This document shows positions 32,150 to 42,420 of a stretch of DNA of 64,000 nt, one piece after another. The stretch is from contig NC_090989.1 in the NCBI RefSeq assembly GCF_041146395.1, forward strand, positions 47,518,501 to 47,582,500, in the 5' to 3' direction. The position numbers and the translations under genes are program-made. The notes under the pieces were generated by a model. That model ran no database searches. It saw only the letters and a list, made by a program, of their open reading frames with translations, and was not told where the DNA came from. The stretch's first letter is position 1. Each line of letters starts with the position of its first letter. This DNA is from Eulemur rufifrons (taxonomy: Eukaryota; Chordata; Mammalia; Primates; Lemuridae).

Positions 32150-32726
32150 TTTCCAGCTGGCCGCGCCAGGGCAGGCGGAGGGGTGCGGGACGCGCACCCT
32201 CCACAGCTCCCCGCTCCGGAGAACCAGGCCGACCTGTTCCCACCGCCGCCTCCCCGCCTCCCTCTGCGGGTCCGCGGCCCCGGCCGCGCGCCCTCCCTCC
32301 GCGGCGGGCCTGGCCCGGGCGTCTCTGGGCGGGCGGCCGCGGCGAGGGTCGAGGTTCGGGAAGCCGGAGGCCGGAGGCCGGGCTCAGACGGGGTTTCCAG
32401 GTGAAGGGCAGGAAAACAACCGGTCGGTCTGGGCGGAGCCGGGCGGGCGAGGAGAGGGCGGAGGGCACATTGCCTCATCCTGTACATTTTACTGGAAACC
32501 GGACGCATCCGGGGGAGGGGCCGGGAGGCGGCCCGGGCACCGCCAATGGCTGGGCCGGGCGTGGGGGCGGCTGGCGAGGGCCGCGGCCCCTTAAATACCC
32601 GGGCGGCCCCGGCCCGCGCCCGTCGATAGATTCCCCGCGCCCGCCACGGCTACGGTGGGACGCAGCCGCGCGCAGCGAGCCGGTGGCGCAGGTGTCTGGG
32701 GGTCCCCGAGCGCCGAGCCCGGGAGC
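32150..32726 (+). promoter_or_regulatory. NFKBIZ: NFKBIZ proximal CpG-island promoter and 5' UTR
   Basis: GC-rich, CpG-dense DNA that continues through exon 1 to about 33060. A TATA-like TTAAATA at 32591-32597 predicts transcription start near 32620, leaving a 5' UTR of about 100 bases. Upstream lie a kB-like GGGGTTTCCA (32390-32399), a STAT-like TTACTGGAA (32489-32497) and several GC boxes. NFKBIZ is known to be induced by NF-kB and STAT3, which these sites fit. None is proven here. Confidence 0.8.
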
Positions 32727-33012
32727 ATGATCGTGGACAAGCTGCTGGACGACAGCCGCGGCGGAGAGGGGCTGCTGGACGCGGCCGGCGACTGCGGCCT
32801 CATGACCAGCCCGCTGAACCTGGCCTACTTCTACGGCGCGTCGCCGCCGGCCCCCTCGCTGGCCGCCTGCGACGCCGGCGGCTCGTCGTCGGGTCCGTCG
32901 GCGCCCGGCTCGCCCGGCTCCGACTCCTCCGACTTCTCCGCCTCGTCCGTGTCCTCCTGCGGGGCCGTGGAGTCCCGGCCGAGAGGCGGCGCCCGCGCCG
33001 AGCGCCTGCAAG
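32727..33012 (+). CDS. NFKBIZ: NFKBIZ coding exon 1
   Basis: Start atg at 32727 in a gggagc context, then MIVDKLLDDSRGGEG. Encodes residues 1-95 plus the first base of codon 96. Rich in Ser, Gly, Pro and Ala and strongly CpG-biased. Donor gtaccc at 33013. The frame stays open into the intron to 33164, so intron retention would add unrelated residues. Confidence 0.95.
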
Positions 33013-36000
33013 GTACCCGCCGGCCCCGCACCCTGCTCGCTCCGGGCTCACTCGCCTGGCAGCGTGGGGACAGGGCTCCCCAGGAGGGAAGGGCGTCAAC
33101 CAGATGTGAGGTGGCCCCTGCGCCCTCCTTAGCGGCGGGACATAAGCACATTGGCCGTCATTAGTGAGCGACTACTGGACGCCTTGCCCTGGGCTGGGCG
33201 CCTGACACAACGATGCCCTTTGACAGTCTGTGGAATCCTGGCGCCCCCAGCCGGCCTGGCCTCGGAGCCTTTGAAACGCCACTCCGAGCCGAGCGCTGAC
33301 TTGGGGGCAGTGAATGAAGTTAGACACCTCTCTTTCTCTCTCCTTCTCTCCTAAAACACCAGCTTTATTGGGTTATAATTAATATACTGTGACGAGATTT
33401 GGGTTCTGATGTGGGTGTGATTTTCTTGTGGCTTTATTAGTGAAAAGCTGTCCCAGAGGATAAGGTTTGGGAACTGTGTTTAAGGCCATGACTTATTTCT
33501 TCCTAAGTATTTGTGGAAATTTTAAGTAAAAGGATTTTCCCATTAAAGAAATCTCTCTTATCAAGATGTAAGGTGAAGCTGGACTGAAAAACAACTCAAG
33601 TTAATGCCGTCAGTTTATGATACTGGCGAGTTTCAGACGTCAGACTAGAATTTCTTTGGTCTTGTTTTTGTTCTGTGCACTTTAGAATGGATGGATAAGT
33701 CATATCTGGCAAAGAAAGGCATGATGTTTGCCTTTCCGGTTGTGAATTGGTTAGTTTCATTTTTCAATGAACGGAGTTGCATAATTTGGTGGAAAACAGG
33801 ATGCCCCTGTGGGTAGGCGAAAGAACGCCTTGATAATCTCAAATGTTAGAGAGTCTAATCAGCATGATTTTAAAGCACGTCTCTTTCCGGTGTTCCCCAC
33901 TGCTAGCCACTCCTGTTTTGGTTGTCTTTTATTTTAAAAAGTGATTTTTCTTTCTTTTTTTTTTTTATATCAGAGTATTATGGGGAAAAAGTGATTTTTC
34001 ATTTTCATTTTAAGTCACTTAAAAATCACTTTAAAAAGTGATTTAAGCCACTGTATGTTAAGGGTGTAGCAAATCCAAAATGTGTATGTGTGTATTTAGG
34101 ACCTTTTCTTCCACATTTGGCTTTCATTTGGCTGAAACTGTTTTGCTAGTTCCTTGGTTCACCACAGAGCCATAGGGGATTTCTGAAACTGCATTTTTCT
34201 CTCTGTGATGTTGAATTATTTTCTGCTGTCATTCCAGGGAAATGCTGTATTAGATTCTGGCAATTCTGGTATTTGTTGAAATTCCTAAACTTAAATATAA
34301 AACCAACTAATTGTTTTATTCACCCCATCGAGCTGTTTATATCATATATTTATGATGTATATGTGTTCAAGTTATGCAGTTTCTTGTCCTGTTTTCCTAC
34401 TTTTTTCCACACTCGATGGAGTGGCCAAATTATTCATTTCCTGACTTTTTGTGTGTTTCTGTTCAATTCAGATTCCAAGAGGTTTTGGCATAGTAGTGGT
34501 CAGAAGTAGAATACTGTACTTACGTACTAAATTTTAAAGTGTATTTTTAAGTTTAAGTGTGAAATGAGCACATTTCCTTTTTACTTAGAAGGCGTGTGTG
34601 AGCAATTCCAAAAACAGGCGGTGAGGGGAAATCCTGTGTGTGTGTGTGGAAATGTGTTTAAGCTTAGTGAATTTAAGCAGCTTTCTTGGCACAGTTGAAT
34701 TGAGGGAAATAATAAGTAATAAATCGAAGACAGTTGTTAATTGTTAGGTTTTGGTACACTGAGATCTTTGGAGGAAGTTGCTTTGTGCCTTCTTAGGTGA
34801 GTGGAATTAATAGACTTTAAAATTTCTATGTGAACATAAAGCCTTTGGTTTAAAAAGTTAAAAATGTCTCATTTATCTCCTGACCCCCGTCCCCAAGTTT
34901 TTCCAAAGTCAGGAATAAATTTAGATCTGTGAGAGTGAAGGTGGCAAAATCTGTGATCCTGTCTCATGGGTGGTAGGGCTGAGAGACGGAGGGGCTTAAT
35001 TTGGGTTTATGTATTGGCTCTAGGGATCTCCGACCACATTTTTGTGAAAGGTATCAGGTAACATAGAACCCTGAGTAGAGCTGGGGACGTGCAAGGCCAC
35101 GGGCCAGAGCGAGTTGGAAAGGCTTTGCAGTCTGTTGCTTGGGAACTTTATACATTAGATAAGTAGACGTTTGGGGGTTATTAAGAGTTGTGTCTGTGAA
35201 GAAATTTAACTGGGGGTATGTTTTCTTTTCTTTTGAGCAGTTGAGCCCCATATGGGGGTTAGCAGGCAGCAGAAAGGACCGTTTCAAGGTGTTCGTGTGA
35301 AAAACTCAGTGAAGGAACTCCTGTTGCACATCCGAAGCCATAAACAGAAGGCTTCTGGTCAAGCTGTGGACGATTCTAAGGTGGTATCTCTTTTTTGTTT
35401 TGATTGGGGTGGTGGGGAGAGGTTAGTCTGTCGGGGTTATTCTCTGCTGACCTAGCTCTAGTAAGTCACTTGTAGTTTTTCATAGGTGACAAAGTCCATA
35501 GGACAGAACATGTCGGTCTTACTGTGTACTGTAATCTTATCACTTAGCCCAGTGCCAGGCACTTGGTAGGTGTGCGAGAGAAACTTAATGAATGAATAAA
35601 TGGAGCAAGAAAATAAATAGCGTTCATTTGAAATGGCACATTTTGACTAGAAAGGGAAAAATCAAATGGCTTTCTTAATTTTATCTTGAGTTGAACTAAG
35701 GTGAAAGTGAAAATGGGGAAGTTGCAAGACAGAATGAAAATTGAGATAGAAAATAAATATTGATAGAATAACCATATCAGAGATTTATGGTGAGCTATAA
35801 AAAGTGCTAGAGATAAGTCTATTTATTGATGTATATTAAAAAGGAAACTATTTTAGATACACTAAATTGAAAACTTTTTTTCCTTATAGATACAAGGTGT
35901 GAACATAGAGCGGTTCACAGGTAAGAGTTACTTCTGTTCGTCAGTTTATGGGGGACTTAGAGTAAAATAAATTAATGTGATTATGGGTGAAATTTATGAA

Positions 36001-39000
36001 GTAAAATTAATCACAGATTCCGTATTTCTTTCTTGGGTGCAGATTTGAAGAACACAGTGTCATATAGTGGGAAAAGGAAAGGGCCCAATTCATTGTCTGA
36101 TGGATCAGCTTGCAAGAGGCCAGCTCTGTTGCAGTTTTTGGTAAATATCTCACTGTTTTCCTCTGAATACCCTTTGGGAATTATTCCTGGAATAATTTTA
36201 GAAGGAAGTGAGTGTGCAAGTTGCTTTTTCTTTTTTTCCAGACACCCCCCCAAACACCGACGCCCGGGGAGAACATGGAAGATGTTCATTACAGTGAACC
36301 CAAACAGGACAGCAGTGCTGATCTGCTTCAGAACATTATGAACATTAAGAACGAATGCAACCCAGTCTCCCTGAACACAGTCCAAGTTAGCTGGATGAGC
36401 CCCGTGGTGGTCTCTCAGAGCTCCCCCCGAGAGCAGTGTCAGGACTTCCATGGAGGGCAGGCCTTCTCTCCACCTCAGAAATATCAGCCATGCCAAGTCA
36501 GCAGCTCCCTGCCAGTGATGGACCAGGCTTCGATGTACCAGTATTCTCCACAGAACCAGAACGTAGAGCAGCAGCAGCACTACTCCCACAACCCCACTCT
36601 GGAATACAGTCCTTATTCCAGAACTTCTCAGTCCCCCAACTATGAACCAACCTTCTTTGATACTCAAGAACCACAGTTCTGCCCAAACCAAAGTTTTGTT
36701 TCCCTTCTAAGTAATCACGGGGAATCTGAGAACATTGCTAATCCCATTCAGACTTCCTCCAGTGTTCAGCAGCAAAGTGACGCTCACCTGCAGAGCTTCA
36801 GCATGATGCCCAGCGGTGCCTGTGAGGCTGTGGGGGGCCATGATGTAGCCTCCACCTCTTTAAACACTTCACTGCCCTTCCAGAATGTCATTGGAAATCC
36901 AATGAACACCACACAGTTAGGGAAATCATTTTTTCAGTGGCAAGTAGAACAGGAAGAAAGCAAATTGGCAAATATTTCCCAAGACCAGTTTCTTTCGAAG
37001 GATGCAGATGGTGACACGTGAGTATACTTTTATCTCATATATACTTAATTAGCCACACTTGATGGACCTAGTGGGCATAGAATTTTTCTAGATTATACCA
37101 TGTTACACCTTAGTGGTTGTTAACGAAGATGACTAGTATAGGTAGAAACTACTACTCAGCGATAACTTATATTTCAAGAAACGTTTTTTCCCTTTTTTCA
37201 TTTTTTTGGCTGAACAAATTACCTGTTCTAAATTAATAAAAATGTGTGTGTTGTCTTGAATAATTTGAGTTTGGAAGACCAACATAGACTGTGTCTCCAG
37301 AGCAGAAGTAATTAGATCGTGATTAGGCATAAACTGTGAGTTGATTTGTAGATTGATCCTAATCTCTCCTGAAGTCTTCATGGCTTTGGGCAAGTCATTT
37401 AACTTCTATAAGCCTCCATTTCTTGATATGTAAAGTGATAATACCTCTCTCATAGGGTTTTTATGAGTATTAAAAATAATAGATTTAAAGTGATTGGTAT
37501 GGTGGTTAACATCCTTATTTTTCTTCTTCTTTCTGGTAGCGTAACTCACTCTGTTGCAACTGGGATGTATTATCAATCTAGGAGAAAAGACAAATTATGC
37601 TCTGTAATGTTTCATTTGCAAAAAGGGGCTAAAGGAAGAATTTTTTTTTTAAAAGATGAATTTAGTGAAGTCATAAATAATTCACCTCTTTTCCTTTCCT
37701 TGTTCCCCAGATTCCTTCATATTGCTGTTGCCCAGGGGAGACGGGCACTTTCCTATGTTCTCGCAAGAAAGATGAATGCACTTCACATGCTGGATATTAA
37801 AGAGCACAATGGACAGGTGAGGATCTTGACAGAGTCTGGCAAAGATGGGGTCATGGTGAAGTGATTGACGACCAGTTTCGTGTGTGGATCATCTCAGAGC
37901 TCAAAATCAAGAGAGTTTAGTTAATATTAACTTTGAGATATTGACTTTTTGGCACCATCATCCCTGAAGTTATTAATATTAACTTTGTAGTTGTTTGACC
38001 AAAGATTGAATGCAATACGGCCGCACCCTAAGCTTATTTTAGTTTCCTTGTCTTTACAGTATGTGATTGCTTATATTTTCTCTGTGTGGGTTTTTCCCTG
38101 AGTCATAGTTTAGTTTCATATTCCTTGTCATGGTAATGTTATATGTTTAAAAAAATGTTTTTTCCCTCTGTATGTCCATAGAGTGCCTTCCAGGTAGCAG
38201 TGGCTGCCAACCAGCATCTCATCGTGCAGGACCTGGTGAACCTTGGGGCCCAGGTGAACACCACAGACTGCTGGGGAAGAACACCTCTGCACGTCTGTGC
38301 TGAGAAGGGCCACTCCCAGGTGCTTCAGGTGAGAGGCCGCAAACCGGGCTTCCGTCATCACAGGGCCAAAGAGATAGGGCTTGGATATTAGAAGTTGGAT
38401 GTAGGTTGCCTATTGTAATATCTATTTTGAGTTAATTTACTCATTTCTTGGGATTCTAATAGATAAGTATGTATATAGCTTGTCTTTTGCTAACAGATGT
38501 CTATTTTAAAATTTTGCAGGCAATTCAGAAGGGAGCAATGAGGAGCAATCAGTTTGTGGATCTTGAGGCAACTAACTATGATGGTAAGCAACCGAAACAT
38601 CATTAGATAAAGAACCATGCAGAGGGTGGGGGCCCGTAAGTTCTAAGGGTATTAAGTGTCATACTAAGAAGGAAGAGAGGTAATTAAAGTCAAAATATTC
38701 TGTAGATGCTATTAGCACTGAGATCCAAAGGAGGGAATGTTCAGATTGCCTTACTGTTTCTTGTGGAGCCCATTTTTAGGTAGAGTTAGAGGCCATCCTC
38801 AAGGTTTGTAATTATAGAGGGACCAAAAGACTTGATGGGCTGCTTGACCATTGCATCATTAAACTTTTCTTCTAGGCCTGACACCCCTTCATTGTGCAGT
38901 CATGGCCCACAATGCTGTGGTGCATGAACTCCAGAGAAATCAGCAGCCTCATTCACCTGAAGTTCAAGAACTTTTACTGAAGAATAAGAGTCTGGTTGAT

Positions 39001-42000
39001 ACCATTAAGTGTCTGATTCAAATGGGAGCAACAGTGGAAGCAAAGGTAAATTCACAGAAAAGGTTTGAGATGGGGTAGGAGAGAGAAGTGGTTATAGCAG
39101 AAGATTTTGTTCCCAAGTACAGATTGAAACTTCTTTTTTTCCTTTTCTTAAAGTTAATGGAGTGAGTAGCAATGTATGGAGAGTTAAGAAGCTTAGATTT
39201 TCGACAGTCATTTCATCTGCCTTCCTGATTTGCATTTAGTCTATGGATTAGTTTCCAAAAGATCACTTAGCTCTGAATAAATTAGTCATAGTTTGCAAGG
39301 AAACAATGCTTGAAATCGATATTGTCACTTTGGCTTTCATTTTCATACATTGAGAATAAAGGTAGTGGTTTTTGTAAGGGTTTTTTCACTGTTGTAGGAT
39401 CTAGACTCAATCTTCTTTTTTTTAAACTGGAAAATATTTTATTCTTTTTAAATTTTGGCTTTTTTTACTATCACATTACATGTATGGAAGGCACTGGGTT
39501 AGGGGACTTAAGGGGAAAGATGCCTAAGTCATAAACCCCTTCGGTCCTTGGGGGGCCATCTAATAGAAGAGATGAGAGATGCAGCTAAATTTAACTCCAC
39601 GGGGTGGCCATCAAGTCTGGAAACTCTGGCAAATACATAATAAATGATTTATTGATATGTTATAATATATGATAAAAATATTACTTATGTTTCTACATTT
39701 TATGGCCACTCTATGTACAGGGGTAGACTGTGATAAGAGGTGTGTAGGCAAATTAATAGGAAATTAAGGAGGAATAAAAGATTCCATTTAGCTTAGAATT
39801 AAGGAAGGTTTTGTGGAAAAGTGAGCATTCAAAATGAGTCTCCAAGGCTGAGTCAGACATTCAAGAGACTGGGTGAAAACTATATTCCAAGACATGATAT
39901 CTGGATTTTTTTTCCCCTTTCTTCTTGCCTTTGACAAGGATCGTAAAAGTGGCCGCACAGCCCTGCATTTGGCAGCTGAAGAAGCAAATCTGGAACTCAT
40001 TCGCCTCTTTTTGGAGCTGCCCAGTTGCCTGTCTTTTGTGAATGCAAAGGTACTTTTAGAAAGCTTTAATAACCACATCAGAGTTGGAATGACCTTTTTT
40101 ACACCTCCTTCAAGGTTTTGAACTTCTTTCATAGAAGTTCCCCCTTCCTGATATGTATTTCATCCCTTTGTCTTCAGGCTTACAATGGGAACACCGCCCT
40201 CCACGTTGCTGCCAGCCTGCAGTATCGGGTGACGCAGTTGGATGCAGTCCGCCTGTTGATGAGGAAGGGAGCAGACCCAAGTACCCGGAACTTGGAGAAC
40301 GAACAGCCAGTGCATTTGGTTCCTGATGGCCCTGTGGGAGAACAGGTGAGGGTCACAAGGAGGGAGAGGAAATACTTGCAGGCATCCTGGTCATAAAGGG
40401 AGAGGAGGTTGTGCGGGGTGAAGGCCAGCTGGTGCTGTGCAGAGGGGCTCTATCGGTGTCTGGGTCTCACACTAGTCACTGTAGCACTTTGGAGCTACTT
40501 TGTTGCCAAATGAAGAGTAAGAAATTTGAGGGTTTATGTATGGACCCCAAATGGTCAGTGGTCAGGTAATCTTATCTTCCATGACACATACTTGGGTTTA
40601 GAGTAAGTCAGAATGGTTCGAGGTTTGGAAACTGATGAAGGAGAAAGTACCAAGGTTTCTACAGATACCAAGGAATGAGAATCATAGTTTTGTAAGGTAT
40701 GAGCCTTCAAATATTGTAGATATTAAATGAGTTCATATCTGTAGAGTGTTCAAAATAGTCTCAGGCACATAGTATGTGCTCAGTGAACATCAGCGACTAC
40801 AATTATTTCCATCTACTAAGTGAAACTGAACAAGAAATGGAAAAATTATTTATGTAATTTAGAACCTAGAAATATTTTACACTTTAAGCAGACTTACGCT
40901 TTACCCATCAATTATGGTTATATATTATCACTGAGGATTGAATAGTTTCACGTGAGGGAACTTTTCTAGTTAATAAGAACTTAGTCTTCAAATAAAGAAA
41001 TTAAAATGTTTTTGATGGAAATCTTTTCCATCAAAATGAGAGTGATTTTGGTTGTGGGTAGGTTATTACATACTTTATTAATCACAAAATAAAATAAATG
41101 TATGGAATGCAGTTTAGCTTTTTCTTTCATTCCTAGCCGTCATTACGATCATGTTATAGTAACCACTATTTGTAGAGATTTTTATAACTTAGAAAGAATC
41201 TCTTGATAGTTTGTAAAGAATTTTCACGTATATTACATCACTTAATAGTTACAACAGCTTTTGAGTATAAAGGTTCAACTGAGAAAATTGGTATTCAGAG
41301 AGGTTCCAAAGACAAGAACCATCATTAACTGGTAAATGACAGAGTCCTAATCTCAATATTTGTGGTGTACAGTCATATAACAATGCCCTTAGGGGTTATT
41401 GAGGTATGGAGGGCCATTTGACTCTTCACTAAATGTTCTCAGATTACTGTCCTTTTTGCTCCTGTATTTTTTGTGTATGTGTGTAAGGTGGGGAGAGGAT
41501 CTTTTCCCTTGCTTTTGTTGTCAGACTCTGGTTGTTGTGTTTCCTTATAGCAACTACTGCTTGTATCCCTTACCCCAATCTTCTTTCTTCTAAATTGTTC
41601 CTTCTAATCTGCTGTGAGCTGAGAGACAAATAATAAAATTTGTCAGACTGTGGATTAAAGTCAATCACAAGACTGTGAATGAGCCTGGGGTCTATTCTGT
41701 GATCCATGAAGTTCTGCACAGATGCATTAACACTTGGATATCTTGGCAGCTATTTTGACTTGAAGGGTATTAAGGATTTGCTTACGTGTGTATAAGGTGC
41801 TTATTTGTGTTCTTGTTAGTTGACGCTGACTTCAAGTTTAAGTGAGATATTATGATGTACCATAATTACTGCCTTATAGTAAATGTTCTCATAAATAGCA
41901 GGAGTAAAGATTAGGAAAGGAATATAGGTCTTATTTAAGTGTTTGGAGATTTTCAACTTCAGGTAATTTTTAATGGAGATGTTTTATTTTCTTGCACCCA

Positions 42001-42277
42001 AAGACTGTTAGAGAAGATCTGAAATAGCTTTAAAAGTTTAGTATTTTTTAAAGTCTGCTTAAAATCTTGGCAAATACTGTGCATATTTCTTCATATAGTT
42101 ACAAGTTAATAAATAGGAGTAGTGTAGAATATATAAGAAAGAAATGAAACAAACTCTGAAGAAAATAACACCCTTTTAATCATAGAAAATAAACCTCACA
42201 AATCCTATTTACTTCTCTTCCAGATCCGAAGAATCCTGAAGGGGAAGTCCATTCAGCAGAGAGCGCCACCGTATTAG
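32727..42277 (+). CDS. NFKBIZ: NFKBIZ, NF-kappa-B inhibitor zeta (12 coding exons, complete)
   Basis: Join of 32727-33012, 35241-35380, 35890-35920, 36043-36140, 36242-37017, 37711-37816, 38182-38328, 38520-38583, 38876-39045, 39939-40049, 40178-40345, 42224-42277; 2151 bases, 716 residues (human about 718). The protein is a nuclear atypical I-kappa-B that binds NF-kB p50 and switches on secondary response genes such as IL6 and LCN2. Visible parts: N-terminal MIVDKLLDD; an OCA motif near residues 108-130 (GPFQGVRVKNSVKELLLHIR), shared with POU2AF1-type coactivators; a bipartite NLS, KRK...KRP, at 163-179; a Ser/Pro/Gln-rich activation region in about 186-440; and ankyrin repeats in about 441-716 (TPLHVCAEKGH at 513-523, TPLHCA at 552-557, TALHLAAEEAN from 613, TALHVAA from 649). 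It ends QQRAPPY. All introns are GT-AG and no stop or frameshift occurs. Met100 could start a shorter form. Confidence 0.98.
33013..35240 (+). other. NFKBIZ: NFKBIZ intron 1
   Basis: A GT-AG intron of 2228 bases, the longest 5' intron of the proximal transcript. It holds a tiny L1 3' insertion at 33951-33985 and an AT-rich inverted repeat just after it, and no other recognisable element. Confidence 0.9.
33951..33985 (-). mobile_element. Ultra-short L1 3'-end insertion
   Basis: A T-rich tract and 'atatcagagtattatgggg', matching the reverse of the L1 3' terminus seen at 21440-21465. It lies between perfect 15-base direct repeats aaaaagtgatttttc (33936-33950 and 33986-34000). It behaves as a retrotransposition event truncated after about 20 bases of L1. 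Confidence 0.75.
35241..35380 (+). CDS. NFKBIZ: NFKBIZ coding exon 2
   Basis: Acceptor 'gagcag', donor gtggta. Completes codon 96 (Val) and encodes through residue 142, including Met100 and the OCA motif VRVKNSVKELLLHIRSHK. If reached from the distal first exon, Met100 would give a protein of 617 residues. Confidence 0.95.
35890..35920 (+). CDS. NFKBIZ: NFKBIZ coding exon 3 (31 bases)
   Basis: A micro-exon between 'ttatag' and gtaaga, encoding IQGVNIERFT plus one base. It is placed by homology and because it keeps phase between exons 2 and 4. Confidence 0.92.
36043..36140 (+). CDS. NFKBIZ: NFKBIZ coding exon 4
   Basis: Acceptor 'gtgcag', donor gtaaat. Encodes residues 153-185, DLKNTVSYSGKRKGPNSLSD and onward, with the bipartite nuclear localisation signal. 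The end reads ALLQFL. From memory the human protein has two more residues (His-Ser) here, which accounts for 716 against 718. Confidence 0.94.
36242..37017 (+). CDS. NFKBIZ: NFKBIZ coding exon 5 (largest)
   Basis: 776 bases between 'ttccag' and gtgagt, encoding residues 186-443 plus two bases. Starts TPPQTPTPGENMEDVHYSEP. The segment is rich in Ser, Gln, Pro and Asn, low in predicted fold, and corresponds to the transactivation region. It ends FLSKDADGD, leading into the first ankyrin repeat. Confidence 0.97.
37370..37485 (+). mobile_element. MIR fragment in NFKBIZ intron 5
   Basis: 'tggctttgggcaagtcattt' and 'aagtgataatacctctctca' match the MIR core and 3' part. Confidence 0.7.
37711..37816 (+). 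CDS. NFKBIZ: NFKBIZ coding exon 6
   Basis: Residues 444-479, FLHIAVAQGRRALSYVLARK to HNGQ: first ankyrin repeat. Acceptor 'ccccag', donor gtgagg. Confidence 0.96.
38182..38328 (+). CDS. NFKBIZ: NFKBIZ coding exon 7
   Basis: Residues 480-528, SAFQVAVAANQHLIVQDLVN to SQVLQ, with the ankyrin signature GRTPLHVCAEKGH. Acceptor 'ccatag', donor gtgaga. Confidence 0.96.
38520..38583 (+). CDS. NFKBIZ: NFKBIZ coding exon 8
   Basis: Residues 529-549 plus one base, AIQKGAMRSNQFVDLEATNY D. Acceptor 'ttgcag', donor gtaagc. A linker between ankyrin repeats. Confidence 0.94.
38876..39045 (+). CDS. NFKBIZ: NFKBIZ coding exon 9
   Basis: Residues 550-606, GLTPLHCAVMAHNAVVHELQ to GATVEAK. Contains an ankyrin repeat with a long insertion (SPEVQELLLKNKSLVDT). 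Acceptor 'ttctag', donor gtaaat. Confidence 0.96.
39602..39711. mobile_element. Short inverted-repeat element (MITE-like) in NFKBIZ intron 9
   Basis: 23-base imperfect terminal inverted repeats: left GGGTGGCCATCAAGTCTGG... at 39602-39624, right ending ...TTTTATGGCCACTC at 39689-39711; 17 of 23 positions pair. The interior is AT-rich with a perfect palindrome aataaatgatttatt. A mariner-type MITE is plausible, but no clear TA duplication is seen. Confidence 0.5.
39939..40049 (+). CDS. NFKBIZ: NFKBIZ coding exon 10
   Basis: Residues 607-643, DRKSGRTALHLAAEEANLEL to SFVNAK: ankyrin repeat. Acceptor 'gacaag' is a weaker acceptor than the others, with the pyrimidine tract just upstream; donor gtactt. 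Confidence 0.95.
40178..40345 (+). CDS. NFKBIZ: NFKBIZ coding exon 11
   Basis: Residues 644-699, AYNGNTALHVAASLQYRVTQ to VGEQ: two ankyrin units (TALHVAA; AVRLLMRKGADPSTRN). Acceptor 'cttcag', donor gtgagg. Confidence 0.96.
40346..42223 (+). other. NFKBIZ: NFKBIZ last intron
   Basis: 1878 bases, GT-AG, AT-rich. Contains a MIR remnant near 40720-40810 and a perfect 12-bp hairpin at 41010-41036. No other exon signal. Confidence 0.9.
41010..41036. repeat. Perfect 12-bp inverted repeat
   Basis: ttttgatggaaa (41010-41021), loop tct, tttccatcaaaa (41025-41036). Intronic, small, and of unknown role. Confidence 0.75.
42224..42277 (+). CDS. NFKBIZ: NFKBIZ coding exon 12 (terminal)
   Basis: Encodes IRRILKGKSIQQRAPPY and stop tag at 42275-42277, the conserved I-kappa-B-zeta C terminus. 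Acceptor 'ttccag'. Confidence 0.97.
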   Translation: MRRILKGKSIQQRAPPY

Positions 42278-42331
42278 CTCCACTGACCTGGAGCCTGGCC
42301 AGCAACCCTCACTGTCAGTTAGGCAGTCCTG

Positions 42332-42420
42332 ATGTATCTGTACATAGACCATTTGCCCTGTATTGGCAAATGTAAGTTGTTTCTATGAAACAAACATATT
42401 TAGTTCACTATTATATAGTG
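42332..42420 (+). promoter_or_regulatory. NFKBIZ: Stem-loop cluster in NFKBIZ 3' UTR (Regnase-1/Roquin-type)
   Basis: Four consecutive hairpins. ATGTA-TCTG-TACAT at 42332-42345. An 8-bp stem CATTTGCC/GGCAAATG at 42350-42372. A 7-bp stem with a UAU loop, TTGTTTC-TAT-GAAACAA, at 42377-42393. A 6-bp stem with a UAU loop, CACTAT-TAT-ATAGTG, at 42406-42420. Pyrimidine-purine-pyrimidine triloops on A/U-rich stems are the known targets of Regnase-1 (ZC3H12A) and Roquin, and NFKBIZ mRNA is an established target. The pairing is seen directly; binding is inferred. Confidence 0.8.

Noticed and set aside
32073..32468. Overlapping minus-strand open frames of about 130 codons upstream of NFKBIZ
   Set aside because: Low-complexity Pro/Arg-rich products of GC-rich promoter DNA. 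A divergent transcript is possible but there is no coding evidence.
32475..33011. Minus-strand open frame of 178 codons in the CpG island
   Set aside because: Arg/Gly-rich translation typical of antisense CpG-island sequence; the plus strand is the real NFKBIZ exon.
32727..33164. NFKBIZ exon 1 frame read on to 33164
   Set aside because: A clear donor at 33013 joins in phase to the exon at 35241 and restores the conserved protein; read-through is only an intron-retention product.
36011..36691. Long minus-strand open frame (226 codons) over NFKBIZ exons 4-5
   Set aside because: It is the antisense shadow of a conserved coding exon, crosses the splice sites of the real gene, and has no family resemblance.
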